This document shows positions 53,862 through 64,000 of a DNA stretch of 64,000 bases, piece after piece. A model generated the notes under the pieces. It ran no database searches. It was not told the DNA's origin and was given only the letters and a program-made list of their open reading frames with translations. Each line of letters opens with the position of its first letter. Position 1 is the stretch's first letter. The translations under genes and the position numbers were made by a program. The DNA comes from Phoma sp. XZ068. Its lineage: Eukaryota > Ascomycota > Dothideomycetes > Pleosporales > Didymellaceae. The stretch lies in contig RBKR01000020.1 of the NCBI GenBank assembly GCA_004835665.1, positions 496,001 to 560,000 of the forward strand. The letters run 5' to 3'.

Positions 53862-56276
53862 CTACTGCTCGTTGAGAGAACAAGTCTCATCCTCAGCAAG
53901 CTGACTGGTCTCAACAGGGCAAACCTCCATCTCCTCGTCGGACTCGATAGCAACGCTATCAGTCTCTGCGTCAGCGAGGCTCTCGGTCTCAGAGGAAGAA
54001 TCCTCCGCCTGCGGAGTGACAGGGTCCTCCATGACTATGGCCTCTTCCGAGGCCGCTCCAAGTAGCTCGGATGTATGCTGGAACAAACTCGAGTCGATGT
54101 TCGCAGGCTCTGTGAGATCCTCAACGACTGGGTCTGCAACGACGGTCTCGTCGGGATCTTCTTCGGAGGATTCAGACGCCCGTCGAAGGGGTTCGTCGTT
54201 TACTGTGGAAGAGGATTCAAAAACCGGCGCTTCGTTCGGGTCTGCGACTACTTCTGCCTCGGAGGGCAGGATGGTGGGCAGTACGGATGCAGCAATGGGG
54301 GAAGACGCAGTTGCGTACGCGGAAGATGAGTACGACACTGACGGGTAGACGCTGCTTGCCATCTGGGTCTCGGTGACAGTGAGAGTCGAAAATGCTGTGG
54401 ATGTTGCTGTCACAGCGGAGGCTGAGACTACACCGAGCGAGGGCATATCGCTGATCAAAGGTGTGGAGGGCTGCTGGGTGCTCACATTCATCGACATGAA
54501 ACCCACAGCGACAGTCAGCAGCAGGATTGCCCAGTTCTTTGGGTCTGCCAGCTGGACCATGAGGTAATTCTTCAGCAGTGTGTTAAGTGGTAGTTGTTCT
54601 GCGTGAGGTCGGCTGGAGGTGTATCCGCGGCGGCCTCGGGAGACGCTGCGCAAGTCCAAGTCGTACGTTGATGCTCGTGAGCGTGAAGATACTACTGATG
54701 GCGGTGCTGGTGACTGAGGACAAGATGCGTACTGGAATTGTCTCAGTGCATCTTCCATTGCCCGGAAGCGTTCAGCGACAGAGTTTGACTCCATCATTGC
54801 TTGTGACTCGAGCTCAAAACGTATCGCTTCTTTGGCCTCCTCGATCTTCTCTTCCATAGTCTGCTCGAATCTAGCCTTGTCAGCAGCCTTCTCCTCGACA
54901 CTCCTCTCAAGGGCTGCGGCAGCAGCTTCGAAGCTTCTTCGGAGGTCTTCCTCTTCTTCCCTCTTCTTGGCGACCGCTTCAGCTGCTAGCTTCTGCTTTT
55001 GAATGGCATCTTCTTGTAGTCTGCGCTGGAGCTCGGCATTGTATGCTGCTTTGCGCTTGTCCGCCTCCTGCTCTTCGAGGACTCGCTTCTCAAGAGTCTT
55101 GCGGACCTCTTCCGGAATCCAGGGTGTGATCTCGACGTCGCAACGCTCCATCTCGGTCCACGCTGCTGTCCATGCTTCGGAGCGCATGAGACCGTTGGCG
55201 GCATAGATGCGAATGTCGAAGCGTCGTGTGCCAGCACCGACGCCTTGACCTGGCTTCTTCAACTCGCGATGACAATCGAAACACATGGCAGAGTCTCTTC
55301 TTGTGTGCATGCCTTCGTAGTCGTCGGTCATGGTACCTCCGCTCATGCGGCTGGCACCGTCCTCGGCATCAATTGCAGAGTCATTGTCCTCATCCTTGTC
55401 TGTGTCGTCATCCGGTGCCACGAAGTGACCACACTTGAGCAGTCGTGGTGTCTTGAGCTCCAGGCTCTCCAGGATGCGCTCCTCGAGCAGCTCATATTCA
55501 TCTCTGGGATGAGGAATGAGCAAGCCTCGGCGCATGAGAATGATGTCCTGTAGCTTCTCTTCTAGCAGTCTGTAGTTCTCCACCAGCCATTCTGGCATGA
55601 TCCTGGCCATGAGGTCGTGCGAGAGCGGAAGCTGCATTGGCAGTATTGTTACATGCAGCAAGACAAGTGGCGCTTGTTGTGGTGTTGGTGGAGGCTTGGG
55701 ACTGTGATGGCTTCTGATGCTTCCCCTGCGCGAGCCGGAGTGTCTTGACACTGGTGTCTCTGACCTGCCAGTTCTGCTTGGTGTTACCAGGCCGTATGCG
55801 CTCTTCATCCTCTCTCGATTGCTTTCGTAGGTCGACATTGGTAGTGGCGAAGACATTTGCATCGCGCGCACCGACTCAGGGTTTCGAAATCGCGGTCTTT
55901 CCTTTCGTGGAGTATATCGTGTATCAATGGCTGGGTTGCCGGCAGAAGCGGGTTTGGATGAGATGGAGCCAGTCTCGGAGGGCATGGCGGATATGAAGCT
56001 ATAGTGCGTTGTCGCAGACTGACGCCGTGAGTGCCCTTTCCGAGAAGTGTATGAGCTTTGATAGGGTTGTAGCAGCTCGTCACCAAAATCTCGCTCATCT
56101 CTCTCTGAGTCGAGGTGGGTGACCTCCTCGCCATTCATAGACATGGGCAGGTCCGAGTTGAACGAGGTATCGCCCTCAAACATGGCCGAGGGTGACAATG
56201 GTTCTCGGTACTCTTGATCTTCGTCTATCGCAAAAGATGTGACGCCTTGGTCTCGCAGTTCGTCAAGTGTCGTCAT
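53862..56276 (-). CDS. Large uncharacterised protein with coiled coil and one membrane helix
   Basis: Single exon of 804 residues from the ATG at 56274-56276. The N-terminal 200 residues are disordered and Ser/Arg/Pro-rich. A folded region follows that includes LVLLHVTILPMQLPLSHDLM, then long helices. A CGHF and a CFDCHREL segment (about residues 300-350) may form one Zn site. Residues about 410-520 are a long charged coiled coil (RKAAYNAELQRRLQED and following), and one hydrophobic helix (NWAILLLTVAVGFMSMNV) sits at about 570-590. The rest is Ser/Glu-rich and acidic. Such proteins recur in ascomycetes and are sometimes annotated as nitrogen regulators. I see nothing to support that. A membrane-anchored coiled-coil scaffold is a guess. 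Confidence 0.65.
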   Translation of the reverse strand: MTTLDELRDQGVTSFAIDEDQEYREPLSPSAMFEGDTSFNSDLPMSMNGEEVTHLDSERDERDFGDELLQPYQSSYTSRKGHSRRQSATTHYSFISAMPSETGSISSKPASAGNPAIDTRYTPRKERPRFRNPESVRAMQMSSPLPMSTYESNRERMKSAYGLVTPSRTGRSETPVSRHSGSRRGSIRSHHSPKPPPTPQQAPLVLLHVTILPMQLPLSHDLMARIMPEWLVENYRLLEEKLQDIILMRRGLLIPHPRDEYELLEERILESLELKTPRLLKCGHFVAPDDDTDKDEDNDSAIDAEDGASRMSGGTMTDDYEGMHTRRDSAMCFDCHRELKKPGQGVGAGTRRFDIRIYAANGLMRSEAWTAAWTEMERCDVEITPWIPEEVRKTLEKRVLEEQEADKRKAAYNAELQRRLQEDAIQKQKLAAEAVAKKREEEEDLRRSFEAAAAALERSVEEKAADKARFEQTMEEKIEEAKEAIRFELESQAMMESNSVAERFRAMEDALRQFQYASCPQSPAPPSVVSSRSRASTYDLDLRSVSRGRRGYTSSRPHAEQLPLNTLLKNYLMVQLADPKNWAILLLTVAVGFMSMNVSTQQPSTPLISDMPSLGVVSASAVTATSTAFSTLTVTETQMASSVYPSVSYSSSAYATASSPIAASVLPTILPSEAEVVADPNEAPVFESSSTVNDEPLRRASESSEEDPDETVVADPVVEDLTEPANIDSSLFQHTSELLGAASEEAIVMEDPVTPQAEDSSSETESLADAETDSVAIESDEEMEVCPVETSQLAEDETCSLNEQ

Positions 56277-57140
56277 AATCGATTGTAGTCGTGTGGTGCA
56301 AGCTTGTACAACAGCATGCGGCGGATGTCACTCAGGGTTCAATGAACGTTCAAGAGTTGTGAAATCGCAGGGATATTGTCTGCCATTATTTGGGCGAACT
56401 ACGGGACATCTATGCGCTGGCTGGGAAGCGCAGCGCACAGAGCACAGAGCACAGAGCAGGCCAGCCTCCTCACTTCAGGCGGTGTAAACAAGCGTTGCTC
56501 AGGGTGACCCAAAGCGGCACGCTAGCCGCGGACCATCCCTGCCTCAGCTAGTGGTCCTGCACTCCTTCGAACAACTCACACTCACCGTTCTGTCGGTCAG
56601 AGAAGAATAGTGGCTCCACAGCATCGAGAACAGTCTTCTTGACTTGCGTGAGCGTCTACGATCTAAGCGGAGTCCGATATTTCGAAACATGGCGGTGAAC
56701 TGCCGCTCGGCTGGTGACCTCTCAGAGCTTGAAGTACAGCCAGACCTGGATCTTATAGTGTCGAAACTTATGCTACGAAACATACGGTGACAGCGCACCT
56801 CTGCACGAGAGTGGAGACTGGCTCGGTACCTGGACTTGTCAAATCGGTATCAGCCGAGCAAAACTCCCGACGTCGCTTCTTTGGAAACACATGAGTGCAC
56901 TGACTGCACGCCGTCTAAGTTTAGTAGAGACATAGAAAGGGTACAGGATACAAGTCTTGTGATGGGCGCGAACAAGAAAAGCATCACTGTGACGACTCTG
57001 AACAACATGGGTTTCAGAGTCGCACGGACCAGGCAATCGGCGAATTGCGAATTGGTACAAGTTCATTAATCATTACTACAAACCATGCTTTTATATCGAA
57101 CACCATAATCAAAGTAACGCCGACCTTCAAATGACTATGT
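56277..57140. other. Intergenic region
   Basis: About 860 bp holding the 804-residue gene's promoter and the next gene's 3' flank. No gene was seen. Confidence 0.5.
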
Positions 57141-59801
57141 CTATCGGACTGAGCGAGTGCAATTGCGCATCCGCCGCTCTCCGGCCGTTTCCTTGGCTGC
57201 AAGGCGCGCGCTACGCCGACCGGACATGAAGCTCGGCGGATCATCTAGGCGGTATTCCTTGCTCTCGCTCACAGGCTGAGCTCCAAAGACTGCTCGTCGC
57301 GGTGTACGCCCACTACGAGTAAGCTCAGGGCTCTTGAGAATACCCATCGGGCCAAACTCTGCAGTGCAGGATTGGCGCCGGTCCAAGGCCAGGAGCCTCT
57401 CCAGGTTGTCGTCAGGAATGTTGTCTTCGCAAGCAGAGAAATTGGAAATGTCTAGTTTCGGGGTTGCGGGAATGGCATAGAGGCCATATGGGGTATCGAA
57501 AGCGGGATCGACAGGTGGTTGGTCTTTTGCTGGGGTGGGCGAATAGCAGAAGTTGGTTGCAATATAGGTTTGGAGATGTTGCACTTGTTCCTCAGGGACT
57601 TGGACAGGCTGAGGTTGCATGCATGCTACCTGAGGATATTGCTGCTGCTGGGTTTCGATGGGAAAGCTTGCGTAGTTGACTCGCTGTTTCTTGAGTCGTG
57701 GCGCACGTGTCCTACGTGATGGTGGAGTATGTTCATAGAAAGACTCGTACAGAGGATCTTCATGGTCAGTCTCCTGTTCAACTATCTTGCGTTTCCTGCC
57801 CCTCTTAGTCTTCTTCTGAGCCTTTTCCTGGAGGAAATCTGCAGCTGCTTGTTTGACCCGGTTGATCTGGTATCGGATGTGCTCATCGTAGTGATCTTCA
57901 ACTTTAGCATTCCGCCCCTTCTTCTTGCCGCCGTAAACCTCAATCATGATACGTTGGTTTGCTACACTCATTTCAAGATCACCTAGGTGCACTCTTCGCT
58001 GTGACACTGTGACGCGGCGAAGTGCGGCCTGCTTCTTGTGTGAGTCGTTTAGGTGAGTCTCATACATGCAATGGGCTAAGTATGTAAGCGTATCCTCATG
58101 AGGTTTCTGCTGATCCCGGCGATAGTCGGTATGGACGGGATAGTTGTGCCAGCGCGGTATGGCTCGAAGCTTGCCCTTTGAAGCTGCCTTAACAAAACGT
58201 TCCATCTCATGCCGAGCAGGCACATCCACCATTGAAAATGATGCTTTACCGTTCGGCTCGAGTGGCATATCAAGGCGTGTATCGATTCGTACGTCAGCGG
58301 ACCGACATACTTGCTCGAAATCCAAGAATTGCTCCATGCAGTATAGATGGGCGTAAGCTGTGCAATCATACGGATCTACTCCATCCCCGTACGTGTGAGA
58401 CTTCTCATCAAAGGCAACGCGATACTCACCAGTGTCGATAGTACCTTCTACATAACGCTGGACTGGGCAGTCTCTAAAAGCGCACTTAGAATGCTGCTCC
58501 GAGCCGTAGCGTCGCACCTGATCAGCCGATTTCTTTTGAATCCAGAGAACGAGACGTGTCTGATTGTCACGTGGATAGTTTATGATGTATTCCTTGATCT
58601 TTCGTGTAGACATGAGCCCCTCGGTAAGGAAGTCTACATTCGCATATTGAGTGTACTTGAATGTGTACTTGCCCGAGCTCCAGGTGCCAAGCGGCAATGG
58701 CTTGTACTCGTACTTGTTTATCCAGTTGTTGATCTTCGCGGTCCGCGTGTCACCCTCTGTGCTGGCATTGGTACGGATCCAAGGCTTTGAGTCAACCTTC
58801 TTAGGCTTCTCGCCCAGGATATACTTCACTGGTTCGAACGGGGTTGCAGTGGGAGTGCTAGCAGAGCTGCAAGAGTCATTACGTGGTCGCTTTCGGGCTG
58901 CTCGCTTGGAAGCCTTTGTAGGCTCTGTCGGAATGTCGTGATAGTCCGAGTCTGAGTCTGAGTTTGACTCCTGTGCTTCTGGGTCTGTATGCTCTTCAGT
59001 ATATGGAGGGCCGTGATCGCCCGTTTCTGATGATGTTACGGGCCCAACCGTGGGCGCTTGCGTTGTCATGACAGCCTGTGATTTCTCGACAAGGTATGGT
59101 GCGAATTGGTTCGTTGTGCCATTGTAGAATGAGGGTGCAACTGGCACGTAACCGTTATTTACCGTAGGGAAGGATGTAGCCTCAGTAGGTTGCATCCAGG
59201 ATCCAGTCGGGTATGCATACGGATGTAACGGGTATTGAACGTCTCCATACTCAGCGAAGGCGGTGTTGCCATATTCAGGGAAGACGGTGTTACTGGGTAT
59301 GGCAGCGAGGCCTAAAGTACTAAACATGTCCCCAAGTGGAACTATGGCACTATACTGGTTATCGAAAAACGGTGTCTCGTGAGCTGAATAGTAACCTTGA
59401 GGTTCGGCATATGTACAGCTCTGCTCCACAGGGAACGAGCTGAAATTCGTTTGGTTGAGCGCGTATTGATATCCCTCAGTCGGGTAGTAGACTTGGGACA
59501 GTTCTGAGGGCTGCAAATTCGTCTCCACTGGTGCGAGGGACATGCTTTCTAGTTCATATAACGACTGATCAACAGGAAAGCCAGCTTCCGCATAGAGGGC
59601 ATCAGTGTGCGCGTTGAGATCAGCGTTTACATCAACGTTGAGATCAGCGTCTAGATCCATGTTTAGATCAGTGTTTAGATCAACATTGGGGTCGAAGTCA
59701 AATTCGAACTCGCCCGCCGTTTGTACCGACTCTTGCATGGTTGGGACACCGACCAGGCCCAGCGAAACATTGCTGGACCCGCCAGCATTGAGGTTCGCCA
59801 T
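57141..59801 (-). CDS. Large uncharacterised fungal protein, probably nuclear
   Basis: Single exon of 886 residues from the ATG at 59799-59801. The first 80 residues contain short DLN/DVN/DAD repeats (about 59605-59700 in DNA) and an acidic lead. Residues to about 300 are aromatic, Pro/Ser-rich and disordered. A central domain (about 330-650) has conserved-looking blocks: NYPRDNQTRLVLWIQKK, SKCAFRDCPVQRY, YDCTAYAHLYCMEQFLDFEQVC, and RHEMERFVKAASKGKL. Its spaced Cys and His could bind metal. Basic runs (KTKRGRKRKIV) suggest nuclear import. The C-terminus has a QVQHLQ coiled segment and a basic end. I recognise it as a recurrent fungal hypothetical family but not its function. Confidence 0.65.
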   Translation of the reverse strand: MANLNAGGSSNVSLGLVGVPTMQESVQTAGEFEFDFDPNVDLNTDLNMDLDADLNVDVNADLNAHTDALYAEAGFPVDQSLYELESMSLAPVETNLQPSELSQVYYPTEGYQYALNQTNFSSFPVEQSCTYAEPQGYYSAHETPFFDNQYSAIVPLGDMFSTLGLAAIPSNTVFPEYGNTAFAEYGDVQYPLHPYAYPTGSWMQPTEATSFPTVNNGYVPVAPSFYNGTTNQFAPYLVEKSQAVMTTQAPTVGPVTSSETGDHGPPYTEEHTDPEAQESNSDSDSDYHDIPTEPTKASKRAARKRPRNDSCSSASTPTATPFEPVKYILGEKPKKVDSKPWIRTNASTEGDTRTAKINNWINKYEYKPLPLGTWSSGKYTFKYTQYANVDFLTEGLMSTRKIKEYIINYPRDNQTRLVLWIQKKSADQVRRYGSEQHSKCAFRDCPVQRYVEGTIDTGEYRVAFDEKSHTYGDGVDPYDCTAYAHLYCMEQFLDFEQVCRSADVRIDTRLDMPLEPNGKASFSMVDVPARHEMERFVKAASKGKLRAIPRWHNYPVHTDYRRDQQKPHEDTLTYLAHCMYETHLNDSHKKQAALRRVTVSQRRVHLGDLEMSVANQRIMIEVYGGKKKGRNAKVEDHYDEHIRYQINRVKQAAADFLQEKAQKKTKRGRKRKIVEQETDHEDPLYESFYEHTPPSRRTRAPRLKKQRVNYASFPIETQQQQYPQVACMQPQPVQVPEEQVQHLQTYIATNFCYSPTPAKDQPPVDPAFDTPYGLYAIPATPKLDISNFSACEDNIPDDNLERLLALDRRQSCTAEFGPMGILKSPELTRSGRTPRRAVFGAQPVSESKEYRLDDPPSFMSGRRSARLAAKETAGERRMRNCTRSVR

Positions 59802-61620
59802 GCTATCCTTGACAGCGAGTAGCGTGTGCAGTTAACAATTTATAGAGTAAGCGAATATGTGTTGTACAGGGTCGATGTTGTCTGCTATAACCAGTTGGTC
59901 AATTATGCAAATCTTCTGAGGGAGAACTGGATATCCTATCGCAGGATTTCTTATAAGAAGGGCGCAGTGTACCGGTTACATATCTGTAGACAGACAACGA
60001 TCCTTCATAGTGTGTCCAGCCGTACTAAAATAGCATTTGAACAAAGGGCTGACGCGCACTAAGCCTCGAGGTCAAGGGTGAGCAAAATTCGAAAGAAAAG
60101 TATAAAGGACGATCACCGTCCAGAGGTGGTGGCTTTGTTGAATTTGAACAGTATATTGTTGCGCGAAACTCGAACTATGACTACGGACAGACGTATCAAA
60201 TATCATTGCAGGAAGCAAGAGCTGCATGCGATGACGGAAAGTTCGCAGTTCTGTTGGAGTACGTCAGTATTGGCGCTCAAGAAACTACAGATCGTACGAA
60301 TATGGGGTTGCGATAGCAATCAGGAAGATGTACAAACGTTATCCACATAATGTATTTGGAACAGGTCTGTGATATTGTTTTGTTTTTTTTCATCAGGAGA
60401 TAGGGGAAAGGAAAGTAAAGATGAACATACCTGACGTGAAATTGCAGCGCAGCTGGCAAGCTTGATCTCTGATCCTCAGCGTGAGGATCAGGTTAGTGAA
60501 GTCGTAGGCAATTGGGTGCATGAGCGAGCGTGTGCGAATACACACTCGCAGATCGGTCAGTGTGCTCGACATTAGAGCAACTGCCACGCATCGTGCGAAC
60601 ACGACATTGTGCGCATGTTGTTGTTCAGACTTATTCGAGGATCTTAAGGCATCGTTGAGAGGTCAAAGGATGAGAGAAATTTGCCGAACACGCTAATGAC
60701 TAAGCAGTACCTCTTATCGATTGTACCCAATCCCCACATCAACAGCCTCATACCCCATTAGTCAGTCAATTCCCGCCTGAACAGCTGTTCGCGCCTCAGT
60801 CACCCACTTGGCCGGAATGGGCCGAATAAGAGATGGGCCAAACGTGTGTCGTATCTCACTTGGCGTTGTTTGAGGTCATGGCTTCTTCGTGGGTTCTTGA
60901 AACGCGCCGCTACAGTATCTCGAATCTATGGCGAAACATGACCGCCTTCGAATGTACAGCTCCACCGCGCCTCCAGTGCCGCTTTGAGATCGAGAGACGA
61001 AAGTCAATTGATGGAGGCATCGGCTGTTCCGTGCAGGCCTCGAGTCGAGGACACCTCTAAACTTCAATCTCCTTCGCCACTACCTCCGCCCCAAGCAACA
61101 ATTATCAAAGCATCCGAATCGAAATATAGTATCTAGGTGATACGGTAGTTTCTCATTGAAGTTCGCTCTGAACTTAAGCCTCATGTTGCCATTGATCAAC
61201 CGCACATTGGAATATAAGAGCGCTACCTGCCCTCTCCCGCCATGGTAGACTGCGTGTTCCCAGCACGTTGTTTGAGTCGCCTCGTGGCACAGGGTCTGTC
61301 ACGCAAGCATATGGTCTCAAGGTCAACATGCCGGACTATAGCCCGCCTCACCTATGTCGCTAGACGTTAAACGTCTGGGATGTTTGTGCGGAACCATCCA
61401 GGTTGCTGGAGGTTGGCCTGGCCAATGACCACTACACGTCAGTCTGCTACACCCAGGATAGAGTTCAAGACCCTTTACTACACATGCGACGATCGGTACC
61501 GGGTCTTGACAACCCGGGGAAGATTCGTTTCTGGATCTTGCTCTTAATGCCAGCGATGCCACGTTCTATTATTCCTTTGGGTTTTCTCTATAGTGCCCAC
61601 TTTACGTGGTAAATCACAAG
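59802..61620. other. Gene-free region
   Basis: About 1.8 kb with only short frames. It contains a perfect 10-bp inverted repeat at 60469-60491. Confidence 0.5.
60469..60491. other. Perfect 10-bp inverted repeat with a 3-bp loop
   Basis: CTGATCCTCA (60469-60478) and TGAGGATCAG (60482-60491) flank GCG. It could form a hairpin in single-stranded DNA or RNA, or be a palindromic protein site. Confidence 0.6.
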
Positions 61621-62967
61621 ATGGTCTCGACAGCTCAAATTCACGAACTTTTTACACTGGGCAAGATTGTCTTCGTCTTATCCATAACCCTCGTCATATG
61701 GGCATGGCTGGCGGTCGGCCTTCGGTTATGGGTGCGATTCCGCATCACCAAATCTCCAGGCTGGGACGATGCGGCCATGGTCGCTACTCTGGTATGCTGT
61801 ATACTACCCCTGGTAACTATAAGCTAACCTGAGAAGCTTCTGTTCACTACATATTGCGCTTTCATCTTGACGATCACAATGCGGAGTACCCAGGGTAGGC
61901 TGTTCGATGAACAAGAGCGATATATGAGCCTAGTCGTACGTAACCTAACAAGGGTATTCCCTCGCATCTCACTGACCGACACAGTATGTTCAACTAAGCG
62001 AAGTCTTCTACATCCTCACAACCACGATGCTCAAGATTTCCTTGGGTCTCTTCTTCTTACGCGTCCTTACCGAACGATGGCAGACAGTACTTTTTCATAC
62101 CATCCTTGGTGTCAGTGCAACCTACGGCCTCTTCTACGTCTTCTCGACAATCTTTGTGTGTGGCGACCCAACAAGGCTTGCAGATACCTTTGTTGGTTCT
62201 CAGAAGTGCCTTCCTGCCAGTTTCATCCTGGCCACTGGCTACCTTTATGGCATCATCAACGTTATTGCAGACTGGACCTTCGTTCTGATCCCCATCGCCA
62301 TTCTTGTGGACAGCGACATCGACCGCCGGTCCAAGATCAGCGTAAGCATCGTCATGGGCCTCGGTGCCATTGGAAGTGTCTCAAGTATCCTTCGCATGGT
62401 ATACCTGAAGGGTCTGCTTTTCTCCAGCGCCGGTGTTGGCCTAAATAGTACGTTACTCTCCTTTACATGCACCATGCATTACACGCATACTGACGCATCA
62501 TAGGCAACGCAGTAAAAGCTACAATCTGGGCGACAGCTGAGCCGGGAACTGGTATCATTGCCTCTTCAATTGCCCTTCTACGACCACTGATCCGCAAGAT
62601 CGCTTCAGACACACAAGAACGTGTCACCTCTTACAAGGTCCGGAAAGCTTCTCTTCCAGGCTCATCAATTAAGGCTTCCATCACCAGGCCTTTCAGGCTA
62701 AAGGAGTCGGATAGCGACAGTATCATTGGTCTGACGGCTATTGAAACAAGTAAGACTTATGTAGAGTACAACAGGACTGGTGACGTAAATACGATGAAGA
62801 AAGACAAGTGGAACAGGGAGAGCACGTATGGTGGGGCTAGGGACGATGATCCATGGAGCCCAACGGTGACCATGGGCAAGGCGAGCGTGCAGAGGGTTAT
62901 GAGTGTGCAGATGATTAATGGAAGGGGCAGTCCGGCGCCACAGCCCCAGGGACGGCGATACATCTGA
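61621..62967 (+). CDS. Fungal rhodopsin-like (PTH11-type) integral membrane protein
   Basis: Four exons: 61621-61791, 61837-61935, 61985-62447 and 62504-62967. Introns are 45-56 bp, with donors GTATGC, GTACGT and GTACGT and a GCTAAC branch in the first. The product is 398 residues with seven candidate membrane helices. The N-terminal pattern (LRLWVRFRITKSPGWDDAAM) and the later segment LKISLGLFFLRVL fit the fungal rhodopsin-like family, in which a WDD motif sits in the first loop. The family includes the PTH11-type receptors of plant pathogens and many proteins of unknown role. The C-terminal 110 residues are cytosolic, with Ser/Thr and Arg/Lys. A signal-receiving function is only inferred. 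Confidence 0.88.
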
Positions 62968-63366
62968 ACATGCGAGGCGACTCGAATGAATTGACGAGGC
63001 TACTTATCTTTACATGTAATGTCTGTTGTTGGGCGTTCTGGTATACCCTGGTTATGTGGGAGGCTGGCACGCATCTGCCCTGAGAAAATAATATCCTTAT
63101 ATAATGCATCATATTGCTAATATTCCACCACGCTTTCCTTATAAAAGCATACGCAGACATGATATCCCAGGTTGGGTTCGTGGCTTTGAAAGAAGATGCT
63201 TGTCAAGGCGACTGGGCGAGGCTGGCTGCAAGTGCGGGATCCGAAGTTGGAGTTGGATCGGAACTACCTGGCCGCAGCTCCTCCACCACCCGTCTTAGCC
63301 CCATTCTCTACCATGACATAATTGCCCTCTCCACAACACAATGCGTCCTTTGCCGCAAGGGACAGC
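62968..63366. other. Intergenic region
   Basis: About 400 bp between the membrane-protein gene and the phosphatase gene. No gene was seen. Confidence 0.6.
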
Positions 63367-64000
63367 ATGTGGAAACCGTCAGTTCGTTTCTCTACAGCCA
63401 CTGGAAGGCCCCCCATTGCCTGCCTCACCTGCAATCGCACTCTGAGCTCCCCACCCAGCTCCTTGACAGCTCCGCCCGCCCGCCAACGACGCTGCTTCCA
63501 CGAGTACTTCGTCACCCACATTCCCTCATCCTCGCTGCACCCAGATGCGGGGCCCAGGCTCAACCACAAGCTACCGCGCGACAAGAGCACTCCCCATGAG
63601 ACGAACGGTGACAACCGCTCGCCGGCTGCGGTTGTGGGCGCACACCGCGACATGACAGTAGTCCGGATACCACTTAAGAGCGCGAAACACCACTTCGGCG
63701 TGTCATTATCGCGCGGCTCGCGGCCATACAACGAAGATGCTTTCCAAGCCGGCACCATTGAGATTCCAGCCTTCGCCAAACGGCGCCCAATGTCCCTCAC
63801 TAGGAAGGGCGGGGCTGCGAATGAGGTCACACCTGCCGGCAGCGCCAGTGGAGACCCACAGGTCTTCTACTTTGGCGTCTTCGATGGACACGGTGGCGCA
63901 GTTTGTTCTGGCTTTCTGAGGGAGCAGTTGCACGACTACCTCGAAACCGCCACACAGCAATTCGAGCTGCAGAGCAGCTTGAGGAGGGCTGGACCCTCGC
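63367..64000 (+). CDS. PP2C-type Ser/Thr phosphatase, N-terminal part (partial), mitochondrial-like
   Basis: The frame is open from the ATG at 63367 to the right edge and gives 211 residues. It has no other in-frame ATG back to the stop at 63319-63321. The first 60 residues are basic and Ser/Pro-rich (MWKPSVRFSTATGRPPI), in keeping with a mitochondrial targeting peptide. The PP2C core starts at about 105: FGVSLSRGSRPYNEDA at 110-125 with the metal-binding Asp, and FYFGVFDGHGG at 167-177, the family signature. PP2C enzymes are Mg or Mn-dependent and remove phosphate from Ser/Thr. The pattern is close to yeast Ptc6 (Aup1), but the C-terminus is missing, so I leave the symbol empty. No intron is visible in this part. 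Confidence 0.85.
   Translation, partial: MWKPSVRFSTATGRPPIACLTCNRTLSSPPSSLTAPPARQRRCFHEYFVTHIPSSSLHPDAGPRLNHKLPRDKSTPHETNGDNRSPAAVVGAHRDMTVVRIPLKSAKHHFGVSLSRGSRPYNEDAFQAGTIEIPAFAKRRPMSLTRKGGAANEVTPAGSASGDPQVFYFGVFDGHGGAVCSGFLREQLHDYLETATQQFELQSSLRRAGPS

Overview
The window reads as nuclear DNA of a filamentous ascomycete (Pezizomycotina, probably a Dothideomycete). The evidence is introns of about 45-230 bp with GTATGT/GTACGT/GTAAGT-type donors and CTAAC-like branch sites, and a gene set typical of such fungi: an AA11-like oxidase, a con-10 protein, a HET-domain protein, a Zn2Cys6 regulator, MFS carriers, a fungal rhodopsin-like membrane protein and UstYa-like chemistry. The class-level placement is inference. 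Exon boundaries were set by hand from splice motifs and frame continuity. I saw no transposase, reverse transcriptase, tRNA, rRNA or CRISPR array.

Layout. 1-4.9 kb: the 3' end of a secreted PI-PLC-like gene, then a gene-poor stretch holding three frame-broken coding relics. 4.9-11.7 kb: secreted and surface proteins (an AA11-like LPMO, two small Cys-containing candidates, a GPI-type Ser-rich protein) plus con-10. 12.4-18.9 kb: uncharacterised genes on the minus strand, one interrupted by an in-frame TAG, ending with a Pro-rich wall protein built on a 30-bp minisatellite. 21.1-23.1 kb: DML1/misato, a housekeeping gene. 24.2-30.5 kb: an accessory block with a secreted Lys/Glu/Gln-rich protein, a UstYa-like (DUF3328) oxidase, a divergently transcribed secreted precursor with Kex2-bounded Tyr-rich repeats, and a Cys-rich secreted protein with a frame-broken Pro/Lys tail. 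32.4-41.7 kb: a ribonucleotide reductase inhibitor, the ATP12 assembly factor, a Zn2Cys6 regulator and a DHA1-type MFS carrier. 42-46 kb: degenerate repeats and a HET gene. 46.3-48.2 kb: an MFS sugar transporter. 51.7-59.8 kb: three large uncharacterised proteins. 61.6-64 kb: a rhodopsin-like membrane protein and the start of a mitochondrial-type PP2C phosphatase.

The most interesting system is at 25,964-28,246. A membrane-anchored UstYa-family protein with two HxxHC motifs lies back to back with a 187-residue secreted precursor. The precursor carries four related peptides rich in Tyr and bounded by KR/RR sites. This is the arrangement of fungal dikaritin-type RiPP pathways, but the repeat differs from the cores of that class I know. 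The product, and any other pathway genes, cannot be read from this window.
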